A stretch of DNA of 18,350 nucleotides from UBA6022 sp035704495 (GTDB lineage: Bacteria; Patescibacteriota; Saccharimonadia; Saccharimonadales; Saccharimonadaceae): assembly GCA_035704495.1 (NCBI GenBank), contig DASSWW010000018.1, positions 1 to 18,350 of the forward strand, read 5' to 3'. Positions 1 to 7,633 of this stretch are shown piece after piece. Every line of letters starts with the position of its first letter. Position 1 is the first letter of the stretch. The position numbers and the translations under genes are program-made. The notes under the pieces are model-generated. The model did no database searches and was not told where the DNA came from. It worked only from the letters and a program-made list of their open reading frames with translations.

Positions 1-416
1 TCAGCGTTAATCTGCGATAGAATGTCCAGCGCGGGCACACCAATATTGCCAACCAAATGCACGGTTTTACCACCAGCACGCAAGATGCTAGCAATCAAAC
101 TACAGGTCGTTCCCTTGCCTTTACTACCAGTCACACCAATAATTGGCGCGGGACATTTACTAAAAAACTCGTTCGTTGCTGACCATATTTTTCCATCGGT
201 GGTAATTTTACGAGGCGCCAAACCAGCTGTACGCACCACTAAATCATACCCCTTCAGCCGCGTAAACGCATCTTCACCGACAATAATCGAAGCGTCAGTC
301 GGTACGGTACGTTCTGGCTGCTGCTCGTCAACAATCACCACTTGATTGCCTGGCGTGTTCCAATATCGATAGTTTGATTCGCCTTCTGCGCCGTAACCTG
401 CAATCGCAATCTTCAT
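1..416 (-). CDS. murD: UDP-N-acetylmuramoyl-L-alanine--D-glutamate ligase (MurD), N-terminal part
   Basis: This is the first 138 residues of a Mur ligase; the rest lies beyond base 1. MurD adds D-glutamate to UDP-MurNAc-L-Ala in the cytoplasm, using ATP, during peptidoglycan precursor synthesis. The N-terminus is a Rossmann-like UDP-binding domain (GYGAEGES at residues 7-14; the VRTAGLAP stretch near 61-68 matches the usual VVSPGVPP-type segment of MurD). The central ATPase domain begins with a P-loop at 97-104 (GSKGKGTT), and GNIGVPAL at 123-130 matches MurD well. The P-loop is odd: the residue after the conserved Lys is Gly rather than Ser/Thr, as in FolC-type P-loops. The gene starts 9 bases after the M16 stop codon, with no clear Shine-Dalgarno, so it is probably cotranscribed and translationally coupled with that gene. 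The family is secure; MurD rather than another Mur ligase is likely. Confidence 0.88.
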   Translation of the reverse strand, partial: MKIAIAGYGAEGESNYRYWNTPGNQVVIVDEQQPERTVPTDASIIVGEDAFTRLKGYDLVVRTAGLAPRKITTDGKIWSATNEFFSKCPAPIIGVTGSKGKGTTCSLIASILRAGGKTVHLVGNIGVPALDILSQINA

Positions 417-425
417 AATTGCATT

Positions 426-1712
426 TTACTTCTTTTCGAATATCTTTGCTAATTTGTCGTTCAATTCAACGATTTCTTCTTTTTCACCGCTACTAACGCC
501 AGCCAGTACCCATGTATCGCTCTTAATAAATTCGTTAGCCGTATTTATAATGCATTCACGTGTCGTTTTACGAATAGCATCAGGTATTTTTTCATACTCT
601 TTTACAATACCGTCCGCAAAATAACGACCGGTATAAAAATTACTAATTTGCGCTACCGTTTGTGCGCCCATTTGATGCCGGCCAAGCGCATACGATTTAG
701 CCGCCGCCAGCTCTTCTTCGGTTATTTTACCGTCTAATACTTGTTTGACTTCACGGACGATAATATCAAATAAGCCACCTGACGTTTCGAGGTTGACTTG
801 ACCACCAAAATCCCAGCTACTATCGTGAAAGCCGACTGACGTGTCCGAAAAAACACCATACGCTAACCCTTTTTTACGTGCGGCGCCGTAGATGCGTGAA
901 TGCATTGTACCAGTTAATATTTGGTCCAAACAGTTCATAGCTTCGGCCTCTTCGTCACTTAGTTCGCGTGGTATTGTCATTGACCAGCCAAAAGTTAGAT
1001 TTGAAGCCTCTTTGCGGCGAATAAGAGTGGGGTTTCCGCGAGTTAATTCGTCTTTTGGTACTTCAAAGCGTTCGCCTTCGGGTAGCTCCCATTCTTCTAA
1101 TTGACGTTTTATTTCTGCTTTGCGACCATTTAGTTTACCGGCAATAACAAAACACATATTTTTAGCCGTATGCGTCCGTTGATGATGTTCTTTGATGTCC
1201 GCAATCGATATGTTTGTAATCGTCTGTAGGCGTTGCCAGAATGTATAAACATCTTCGCCGAGTAGTTGTTGAATCTTTGGCCATAGTACCCGATTATGGT
1301 TGTTTAAATAACCAGTCAGCTCGCTTTTAACGTTGCCCTTTTCGGCGTCAAGTTCGTCTTTATCGAACTTTGGTTGGCAAATAGCGACGCGCTGCAATGA
1401 AAAGATACGATCCCATTCAAAATCAGCGCAATCGGCGACATAGACCATCGATAAATCACTGGTGTATGCGTTGTGGTAGGCGCCGTTTTTTGTAAACTCA
1501 GCCTCGTATTCGTGCTCTGACTTAAACTGGGCATTCGCGCCAAACGCCATGTGCTCCATGACGTGAGCTGTTTCGTAATTATCTTTGTTGCGCACATAGC
1601 GATTACCTGCGCGAAACTGAAACTGAAAACTCATAACAGTCGCACCAGGAATATCAATCAGTAGTCCGCGCGCGCCGTTTTTTAATCGTACTTCTTCAAC
1701 GGTATGTTGCAT
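426..1712 (-). CDS. M16-family zinc metallopeptidase (pitrilysin/processing-peptidase type)
   Basis: A 428-residue M16 peptidase, about the usual length of a single-chain M16B enzyme (two M16 halves). The inverted zinc motif HxxEH is at 50-54 (HVMEH; H50 and H54 ligands, E53 catalytic base). The third ligand is E131, exactly 76 residues after H54 as the family requires, so the active site looks complete. The C-terminal half contains the usual GLAYGV segment near residues 281-286. There is no signal peptide or membrane segment, so a cytoplasmic peptide-degrading role is the simplest inference. M16B enzymes often come as an active plus inactive gene pair; here only the active-type gene is seen. 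The ATG is preceded by AAAGGTGA at good spacing. It sits 26 bases after the secA stop and 9 bases before murD, which implies a secA-M16-murD transcript. The natural substrate is unknown. Confidence 0.9.
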   Translation of the reverse strand: MQHTVEEVRLKNGARGLLIDIPGATVMSFQFQFRAGNRYVRNKDNYETAHVMEHMAFGANAQFKSEHEYEAEFTKNGAYHNAYTSDLSMVYVADCADFEWDRIFSLQRVAICQPKFDKDELDAEKGNVKSELTGYLNNHNRVLWPKIQQLLGEDVYTFWQRLQTITNISIADIKEHHQRTHTAKNMCFVIAGKLNGRKAEIKRQLEEWELPEGERFEVPKDELTRGNPTLIRRKEASNLTFGWSMTIPRELSDEEAEAMNCLDQILTGTMHSRIYGAARKKGLAYGVFSDTSVGFHDSSWDFGGQVNLETSGGLFDIIVREVKQVLDGKITEEELAAAKSYALGRHQMGAQTVAQISNFYTGRYFADGIVKEYEKIPDAIRKTTRECIINTANEFIKSDTWVLAGVSSGEKEEIVELNDKLAKIFEKK

Positions 1713-1738
1713 ACTTAATTCACCTTTGCTACCCGTTG

Positions 1739-4366
1739 TTATTTACGGTTACTTTTTCTATTCTGGCGCTGTGCTTTCTTCTTTTTACGAACAGCATTTT
1801 TTTGCTTATTCAGTTCGGCGACCGATTTAGCTTTTTTTGTTTTGAAGTCACCGTCGCGACTTTCTTCGCCGCCGGTTATCTCATTAACACCTTTTTCGAC
1901 CGCATGTTCAGCCATACGAGTTAGTTCAGTTTCATACTCGTCGTCGCTTGCTTCTTTTACTAGCGCGTCGTGTATATGAACATGCATTACCGCTCTGACA
2001 ACTTCATCGCGAAGTGTCGCTTGCAAACTATTAAAGAGATTCTGCGATTCACTGCGATATTCGACTAGTGGATCGCGCTGTCCAACACTACGCCAGTGAA
2101 TGCCTTCACGTAGGTGTTGCATGTTTTCCAGGTGTTGCATCCAAAGTGTATCAAGCACCGCCATATATGCCTCTCGCTCGACACGGCGGAGATTGTCGAC
2201 ACCCACTTCTTCGGCTTTGTCTTTGTATAATTTGGCGACTGCTTTTTGCGCTAGTTCAAAACGTAGCTTGTCTTTCTTTTCAGCGCCAATCTTTTCAATT
2301 TCTTTGGCATCCATTGGAAAGACCGCTTCAAATTCATCGGCAAAACGAGGATTGTTCCTAGCTGGTAACACAGTTAATTCACGAAGCTTTTCGTCAATTA
2401 AGCGTTGGATTTCGGGTTGAATGTTGTCACCTTCTAAAATCTTGCGACGCATCACATACACAACACGACGGTGGCGATTAATCACGTTGTCGTACTGCAC
2501 AACGTTTTTACGTGTGTCATAGTTATAACCTTCAACACGTTTTTGCGCTGCTTCTAATGTTTTAGACACCGCCTTGTTTTGGATCGGCGTGTGTTCATCA
2601 ACGCCCAAACGATCCATCAATCCTGCAATACGTTCGCCCTGGAAAATACGCATCAAATCGTCTTCGGTACTAACGTAAAACTGTGTTTCACCAGGGTCAC
2701 CCTGACGTCCACCACGACCACGTAACTGATTGTCGATACGTCGAGATTCATGACGCTCTGATCCAATCACGACTAACCCGCCTAGTTCAACCACACCTTT
2801 GCCAAGTACGATGTCAGTACCACGACCGGCAATGTTGGTTGCCAGTGTAATTGCACCTTTTTCACCCGCTTTTTCAACGATGGCGGCTTCGCGTTCGTTG
2901 TTTTTAGCATTCAATAGTTCGTAGGGTACTTTTTCTTTATCAAGCCAACCTGCGATCAATTCATTTTTTGCGATCGATGCCGAACCAACTAGTACCGGAC
3001 GACCTTGCTTATGATATTCCTTGATCGCATCAGCGACGGCCTTTAATTTACCTTTTTCGGTCTTGAAAATAAGGTCTTGGTGATCGATACGACTAATTGG
3101 CCGATTTGGTGGAATCTGCACGACATCCAGGCTATAAATTTGCTGGAACTCCTCGGCTTCGGTAAACGCCGTACCGGTCATACCCGATAGCTTGTTGTAT
3201 AAACGGAAGTAATTTTGGAACGAAACGGTTGCCAGCGTCATGCTTTCCTGCAGTACCGGAACACCTTCTTTGGCCTCGATTGCCTGGTGTAAGCCTTCGT
3301 TATAACGACGCCCTTGCATCAAACGACCGGTGTGTTCGTCGACGATAATAACTTCACCGTCGCCAGTCACCACATAATCTTTGTCACGGCGGAATAGCGT
3401 TTGGGCACGTAGCGCCTGGTCCATGTGATAGACCGATCGAACCGCGTCTGGTGTATATAGATTTTTTATCCCCAACATTTTTTGGACTTTTTCAACACCT
3501 TCGTCGGTCAAAGCAACACTACGGCGCTTTTCATCTAGTACATAATCACCAGAGGTTAATTTTGCCGCAATTTTAGAAAACTGATAGTAACTGTCTGGAT
3601 TTTCGGCAGCTGGAGCACTAATAATCAGCGGCGTGCGGGCTTCGTCAATTAAAATCGAGTCTACCTCGTCGACGATAGCAAAGTTTAGCTCTCGCTGTCG
3701 CAGTAAGTCGACTTCGTTAACCATGTTGTCACGCAAATAATCAAACCCAAATTCGTTATTGGTACCGTAGGTGATGTCGGCTGCATAGGCTTCTTTGCGA
3801 GTAACTGGACGTAACTTGCGCATGCGTGGATCTTCGTGAGCGCTGTTATCGAATTCTTTGTCATAGATAAATGACGCGTCATTAATAATCACACCGGTCG
3901 TCATGCCAAGAAAGTCGTACAATTCACCCATCCAACTGGCGTCACGTTGTGCCAGATAATCATTTACTGTGACGACATGGACGCCTTTTTCTTCCAGTGC
4001 ATTCAAGTAAACCGGCAGCGTTGCCACCAATGTTTTACCTTCACCGGTTTTCATCTCGGCAACGTTCCCCTCGTGAAGTGCCATACCACCAATAAGCTGC
4101 ACGTCGAAATGACGCATCCCTAAAACGCGTTCGCCTGACTCGCGTACCAATGCAAAAGCGTCCGGTAAAAGCGAGTCAAGAGTTACTTTTTTATCATCAA
4201 GTCGTTTTTTCAATGCAGCCGTTTGTTCTTGCAGCTGCGGCGTCGACATTTTTTTATATTTTTCGGTCAGAGCATTAATTGCTCCAACTTTTTTCTGTAA
4301 TACCTTTAAAATCCGCAGTTGCGGATCACCAAACACCTTTGTTAACGCTTTTTGTCGACTGACCAT
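1739..4366 (-). CDS. secA: Preprotein translocase ATPase SecA
   Basis: SecA, 875 residues, the motor that pushes unfolded preproteins through SecYEG at the cytoplasmic membrane. Visible motifs are Walker A MKTGEGKT (105-112), Walker B with VDEVDSILIDEARTP (232-246), the preprotein-crosslinking region up to about 380, SGMTGTA near 394-400, and the second helicase domain with TNIAGRGTDIV (510-520) and QLRGRGGRQGDPG (547-559). The helical scaffold and wing follow, including HWRSVGQRDPLVEY. The C-terminus lacks the cysteine zinc motif that binds SecB and lipids in many bacteria. It ends instead in a lysine/arginine-rich tail of about 25 residues, possibly a direct phospholipid or ribosome contact (inference). 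The start is the ATG at 4366, supported by an AGGGG Shine-Dalgarno at 4377-4381. A TATAAT at 4415-4420 may give it its own promoter downstream of the hpf terminator. Confidence 0.97.
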   Translation of the reverse strand: MVSRQKALTKVFGDPQLRILKVLQKKVGAINALTEKYKKMSTPQLQEQTAALKKRLDDKKVTLDSLLPDAFALVRESGERVLGMRHFDVQLIGGMALHEGNVAEMKTGEGKTLVATLPVYLNALEEKGVHVVTVNDYLAQRDASWMGELYDFLGMTTGVIINDASFIYDKEFDNSAHEDPRMRKLRPVTRKEAYAADITYGTNNEFGFDYLRDNMVNEVDLLRQRELNFAIVDEVDSILIDEARTPLIISAPAAENPDSYYQFSKIAAKLTSGDYVLDEKRRSVALTDEGVEKVQKMLGIKNLYTPDAVRSVYHMDQALRAQTLFRRDKDYVVTGDGEVIIVDEHTGRLMQGRRYNEGLHQAIEAKEGVPVLQESMTLATVSFQNYFRLYNKLSGMTGTAFTEAEEFQQIYSLDVVQIPPNRPISRIDHQDLIFKTEKGKLKAVADAIKEYHKQGRPVLVGSASIAKNELIAGWLDKEKVPYELLNAKNNEREAAIVEKAGEKGAITLATNIAGRGTDIVLGKGVVELGGLVVIGSERHESRRIDNQLRGRGGRQGDPGETQFYVSTEDDLMRIFQGERIAGLMDRLGVDEHTPIQNKAVSKTLEAAQKRVEGYNYDTRKNVVQYDNVINRHRRVVYVMRRKILEGDNIQPEIQRLIDEKLRELTVLPARNNPRFADEFEAVFPMDAKEIEKIGAEKKDKLRFELAQKAVAKLYKDKAEEVGVDNLRRVEREAYMAVLDTLWMQHLENMQHLREGIHWRSVGQRDPLVEYRSESQNLFNSLQATLRDEVVRAVMHVHIHDALVKEASDDEYETELTRMAEHAVEKGVNEITGGEESRDGDFKTKKAKSVAELNKQKNAVRKKKKAQRQNRKSNRK

Positions 4367-4376
4367 TCTTATAATC

Positions 4377-4420
4377 CCCTCGCTGACCTACAACTTCTGT
4401 CAAATACTCCCTGTATTATA
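4377..4420 (-). promoter_or_regulatory. Candidate secA promoter (-10) and ribosome binding site
   Basis: On the minus strand a perfect TATAAT lies at 4415-4420. No good -35 is present (TTTTAT at the 17-base spacing is weak). The predicted start near 4408 would leave a leader of about 42 bases ending in the AGGGG ribosome binding site at 4377-4381. The location between the hpf terminator and secA supports it. Confidence 0.5.
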
Positions 4421-4452
4421 CGCTGTTTTACTCTCATATAAAAGTAGTTAGA

Positions 4453-4490
4453 CATACGAAAAACCTCTTTTTCAAGAGGCTTTTCGTATG
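4453..4490 (-). terminator. Intrinsic terminator after hpf
   Basis: A 17-base-pair stem (4453-4469 with 4474-4490) and a 4-base loop. It pairs fully on the minus-strand RNA with one G-U wobble. The inner GC-rich part (GCCTCTT/AAGAGG) is followed by five U, which is the effective terminator. It lies 23 bases beyond the hpf stop and upstream of the secA promoter. The plus-strand RNA could also form it, but nothing on that strand needs it. Confidence 0.8.
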
Positions 4491-4512
4491 GCGTGCCACA
4501 AAACAGTCAATA

Positions 4513-4887
4513 TTACTGCGCTTCGCGGGCGTAGCTACGCTTGAATCGGTTCAAAACACCACGACGGCCTACGTGTGGAATAGTCGCCTCTTTATATTTG
4601 TGAAGTTGCGCAACAATTTTAGCTTCGACAATATCAACCGCTGCCAGCATATTAACTGTCGAATCCGTCGAAGTAATTCGTTTATCAGGAATGTTCAGCA
4701 CAATTTCGGCTTCGTATTTATTGCCATGGTCGCCATTTATTTGCCGTAGGCGCACGTCTGCAGTAGCACTTTTGCGCGCGTGCCTAGGTAGGTATCGATC
4801 GAGTCGTCCTACTTTTTTTAGTACATATTTTTTCGTGGTATCGTCTACTTCGTATTTAATGCCAGTGATATCGATTGATTCAATCAT
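4513..4887 (-). CDS. hpf: Ribosome hibernation promoting factor, short form (HPF/RaiA family)
   Basis: A 124-residue HPF/YfiA-type protein. Members bind the 30S decoding centre and stop tRNA and mRNA entry in non-growing cells. The beta-alpha-beta-beta-beta-alpha fold can be followed: ITGIKYEV at the start, the helix containing KYVLKKVGRLDRYL, the AEIVLNIPDKRI strand pair, then the long helix MLAAVDIVEAKIVAQLHKYKEA. It lacks the C-terminal dimerisation domain of long HPFs (about 180 residues) and has a short basic tail (GRRGVLNRFKRSYAREAQ). It should therefore resemble E. coli HPF/YfiA rather than the 100S-forming long type. The ATG follows a strong GGAGGG Shine-Dalgarno. The hpf-secA order is widespread in bacteria, but here a terminator separates the two genes. 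Confidence 0.93.
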   Translation of the reverse strand: MIESIDITGIKYEVDDTTKKYVLKKVGRLDRYLPRHARKSATADVRLRQINGDHGNKYEAEIVLNIPDKRITSTDSTVNMLAAVDIVEAKIVAQLHKYKEATIPHVGRRGVLNRFKRSYAREAQ

Positions 4888-4923
4888 GCTACCCTCCTGT
4901 TTATGTACGATTCTGTACTTATT

Positions 4924-4933
4924 ATTATAGCAT
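4924..4933 (-). promoter_or_regulatory. hpf promoter, extended -10
   Basis: The minus strand reads TGCTATAAT, a consensus extended -10 (TGn then TATAAT at 4924-4929). No good -35 is seen, as is common with extended -10 promoters. The predicted start near 4917 gives a leader of about 30 bases containing the strong ribosome binding site. Confidence 0.6.
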
Positions 4934-4963
4934 TGAAACGTTTGGTTATACTAGTGATAAAAG

Positions 4964-4992
4964 TTGACACTTTGGTATACATATATTAAAAT
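4964..4992 (+). promoter_or_regulatory. Promoter of the 425-residue orphan, apparently giving a leaderless mRNA
   Basis: A consensus -35 TTGACA (4964-4969), a 17-base spacer, and -10 TAAAAT (4987-4992). The expected transcription start near 4999 is only about 3 bases before the ATG at 5002. No Shine-Dalgarno is present in the A/T-only sequence before the start. Confidence 0.65.
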
Positions 4993-5001
4993 ATACATTA
5001 A

Positions 5002-6279
5002 ATGGAGCCTTTTTTCGAAGCTGAATCACTCTGGCGACCCCCGACCCGTCGCCAAATTATTGATACATATGTCACTCACCTAAATGAACGTGATAATTTG
5101 CATGGACAGCACATTGCAGATAGTATTTATGACAGCGGGCAACCGCTTGCGTCGCATTTGGTGTTGATACCAGTGGCCGCCCACCAAGAAGCCGCCCAGA
5201 TACCGCAAGCACTTGACCAATATGCACAGCAGCAAACAGATCAACCCTTTAGCGTCGTACTTGGATTAAATAGCCCCAGTAGCGAACAAAACAATCCCGA
5301 AATCGATAAAACGTTGGCTGCAATCGACCATACAAAACAGCGCCATCCTGACCTAGACATCCGTACTGCCATGACATTTTATGACGATTCGACAATTGGT
5401 ATGATTCGTCGTGACTTATGGAACGGCGCATTACTGGCAAGTTTAGACCAAGGCGCCTACACGCAGGACAAAGATGAAGTGATTGGCATCAACCACGACA
5501 TTGATCTTGTTTCGATGAGTCCACGCTATATTCAGCGGGTCCAGCGTGCTTATCAGCACGAACAACACAAATATGATTCAGCTGGTATCCCGCCCATCCC
5601 GTTGCCAATTAAAACCACGATTGTAAAACATGCGCCCAGCCCGCAACACCCCAACATTTCAAAAGGCACATACTGGGCGGATTTTGTGGTTCGTCAGCGA
5701 AACAGCAGTTTCGAAGCTGGGCTTATTTTCCCCCTAAGCTACTATGCCGATCGCGGCGGCTTTGCAGCCAATGCAAAAACAAACGAAGCAGCAGAACTAG
5801 CTGGTCCTGTTGACGAAAGACATGTTATTCCCGGCACCATCATGCAAACATCTCCGCGCCGTTATATCGATCGTTTGCAATATGGCTTTGATAACATCTG
5901 GTCGGACGATACGTTTGGCGCAACCAACGCCTGCCGCCAGGTAGATGACAAACCAGACATCAATCATGCAACACTCGAGGACATCATCGAGCAAGACGGT
6001 CTTCCTGACCGCATTTCTGACATGTCGAAAAGCGCCATCAATAGCGTCGTTAAAAAACACAACTCTGTCATATACACTACGCGCGGACAGGAATACGCTG
6101 CTATTGACACACTCGAAAAATCCATGCAACAAGCCATCGACAAAAAAATTATTTTGGCGATGAATGTTCTTGCCAGGGTCGTACAGTCTCCCCGCTTAGC
6201 CTCGGAGGTCTTATCGCTTTATCCAAACGATGGCTATCGCGACAGTATTATTGATCCATACTTTTCGACAGATGATTAA
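5002..6279 (+). CDS. Unrecognised protein with a possible GT-A (family 2-like) glycosyltransferase fold
   Basis: I do not recognise this 425-residue protein with certainty. Several features suggest a GT-A nucleotide-sugar fold. SHLVLIPVAAHQEAAQIPQAL (from 51) resembles the first strand and helix of family 2 enzymes (IPxxNE...). FSVVLGLNSPSS (83-94) looks like the second strand. After a TIGMIRRDLWNGAL helix, INHDIDLVSMSPRYI (163-177) resembles the metal-binding DxD region, with D166 and D168 spaced correctly. GGFAANAKTNEAAELA (252-267) is placed like the GGF...ED acceptor segment. The part beyond about residue 310 matches nothing I know. There is no signal peptide or membrane segment, so it is probably cytosolic. 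It is transcribed away from hpf and ends in a 4-base overlap with the serS end. The start is inferred from promoter geometry, as there is no Shine-Dalgarno. The fold call is tentative; the gene itself is solid. Confidence 0.8.
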   Translation: MEPFFEAESLWRPPTRRQIIDTYVTHLNERDNLHGQHIADSIYDSGQPLASHLVLIPVAAHQEAAQIPQALDQYAQQQTDQPFSVVLGLNSPSSEQNNPEIDKTLAAIDHTKQRHPDLDIRTAMTFYDDSTIGMIRRDLWNGALLASLDQGAYTQDKDEVIGINHDIDLVSMSPRYIQRVQRAYQHEQHKYDSAGIPPIPLPIKTTIVKHAPSPQHPNISKGTYWADFVVRQRNSSFEAGLIFPLSYYADRGGFAANAKTNEAAELAGPVDERHVIPGTIMQTSPRRYIDRLQYGFDNIWSDDTFGATNACRQVDDKPDINHATLEDIIEQDGLPDRISDMSKSAINSVVKKHNSVIYTTRGQEYAAIDTLEKSMQQAIDKKIILAMNVLARVVQSPRLASEVLSLYPNDGYRDSIIDPYFSTDD

Positions 6280-7574
6280 AGCTGGGTGCGACCGCCAAGG
6301 TATGGCTGCAAAACCGCAGGTACTGCGACAGTGCCATCTTTGCGCTGACCGTTCTCGATAATGGCAATCATAATACGACCTAGTGCAAAAGCAGTGGCGT
6401 CGTTTGTATGTACTAGCTCTAGGTCACCGTTTTCGCGACGAACACGCGTTTTCAATCGACGCGCTTGGTAATCGGTCATGTAATCAGCGGTGTGGGTTTC
6501 GCGATATTTATCTTGTCCTGGTAGCCATGCTTCCATATCGATACCACGAGCATTTGGCTTGCCGATATCAACGGTACATTTTTGTATCACTTGATACGGT
6601 AGTTCAAGCGCATTCAACAAATATTCTTGTACGGCAACAAACAGTAAATGTTCGTTCAGACCATCATCGCCAGTGGTAAAGCTTTCCATTTCTAACTTGT
6701 CAAACTGGTGCATCCGCAAAATGCCTTCCATATCTTTGCCATACGTCCCGGCTTCGCGACGAAAACTAGTAGCATAGCCGACGTATCGTAACGGAAGTTG
6801 TGATTCATCAAAAATTTCATCAGCATGCATGCTACCCAAAACATGCTCAGCGCTGCCCTGTAGCCATAAATCGTCATCTTCTAATTTGTAGCGATCATCG
6901 CGCGGCTCTAATCGGTCCATCGCATCGTATAAATCAGTACGAATCATCAGCGGCGGCAATATTGGTGTAAACGGTCGTAGCGAAACATCTAGCCCAGCAC
7001 GTGACGCGATTTCTTTTAATTTTGCCTCGTCACTCAGCGTATTGATAACATATTGGATAATCGCAAATTGTAGTTTCACCAAGTCGCCTTTGATGTACGC
7101 AAATCGGCTACCAGCGACTTTACTGGCTCGCTCTTTGTCTATCCAATCGCGTTGTTCAGCGATTTCGTAATGATTGCGGGGGGCGAAATCAAATTTAGGT
7201 TTGTCACCCACTGTTTTTGCAAGGACATTTTCGTCTTCGGTAGCGCCAATTGGTACGTCTGATGACGCCATGTTTGGTACTTGCTTTAGTAATCCAGTAT
7301 ACGCTTCGTCGGCATCTTTCAGTTTTAGTTCTACTTGACTCAGTTCTTCTTTGACTGCTTTGCCTTCTGCAATCGCTGTATCGGATGGCTTGCCACCTTT
7401 CATACTGCTGGCGATTTCATTACGTTTTTCGCGTAATTCATCAGCACGTTGTTGCAATTGACGCTTGGTTTTATCCCACTCTAAAAGTTCGCTAATCGAT
7501 ACATCATAGCCTTTGTGCTTGGCATTTTTTTGAACCTCATCGGCGTGTGTGCGAATAAAACGAATATCTAACAT
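6276..7574 (-). CDS. serS: Seryl-tRNA synthetase
   Basis: SerRS, 432 residues, charges tRNA-Ser in the cytosol. The N-terminal coiled-coil tRNA-binding arm spans about 28-100 (heptads rich in K/E/L around LLEWDKTKRQLQQRADELREKR is cut here as LLEWDKTKRQLQQ). The class II catalytic core follows: motif 2 with FRREAG (271-276), ARGIDMEAWLPGQ, and motif 3 containing FALGRIMIAIIENGQ, with the conserved Arg. The substrate-binding TxE element appears as SAE in GSAEHVLGSMHADE (240-253), a conservative Thr-to-Ser change. The ATG has no Shine-Dalgarno; a TGCTACAAT extended -10 ends 6 bases before it, so the mRNA is probably leaderless. It lies downstream of the ABC permease with no terminator between, so it may also receive read-through. 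Its stop overlaps the end of the convergent plus-strand gene by 4 bases. Confidence 0.97.
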   Translation of the reverse strand: MLDIRFIRTHADEVQKNAKHKGYDVSISELLEWDKTKRQLQQRADELREKRNEIASSMKGGKPSDTAIAEGKAVKEELSQVELKLKDADEAYTGLLKQVPNMASSDVPIGATEDENVLAKTVGDKPKFDFAPRNHYEIAEQRDWIDKERASKVAGSRFAYIKGDLVKLQFAIIQYVINTLSDEAKLKEIASRAGLDVSLRPFTPILPPLMIRTDLYDAMDRLEPRDDRYKLEDDDLWLQGSAEHVLGSMHADEIFDESQLPLRYVGYATSFRREAGTYGKDMEGILRMHQFDKLEMESFTTGDDGLNEHLLFVAVQEYLLNALELPYQVIQKCTVDIGKPNARGIDMEAWLPGQDKYRETHTADYMTDYQARRLKTRVRRENGDLELVHTNDATAFALGRIMIAIIENGQRKDGTVAVPAVLQPYLGGRTQL

Positions 7575-7580
7575 GTTTTT

Positions 7581-7589
7581 ATTGTAGCA
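7581..7589 (-). promoter_or_regulatory. serS extended -10 promoter positioned for a leaderless mRNA
   Basis: The minus strand reads TGCTACAAT (hexamer 7581-7586), followed by AAAAAC and then the ATG at 7574. A start seven bases after the hexamer is exactly the A of the ATG. No -35 match is seen, but the TGn extension compensates. Confidence 0.6.
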
Positions 7590-7633
7590 CCATCCGCCTG
7601 ACTAACGGTAGTAATGTTACACAATCACGTCGT

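Noticed and set aside
22..345. Plus-strand open frame opposite murD
   Set aside because: It is the shadow of murD, with low-complexity translation and no ribosome binding site.
4376..4409. TTGACA at the secA upstream region as a -35
   Set aside because: The nearest -10-like sequence is 23 bases away and overlaps the ribosome binding site and start, so the spacing is wrong.
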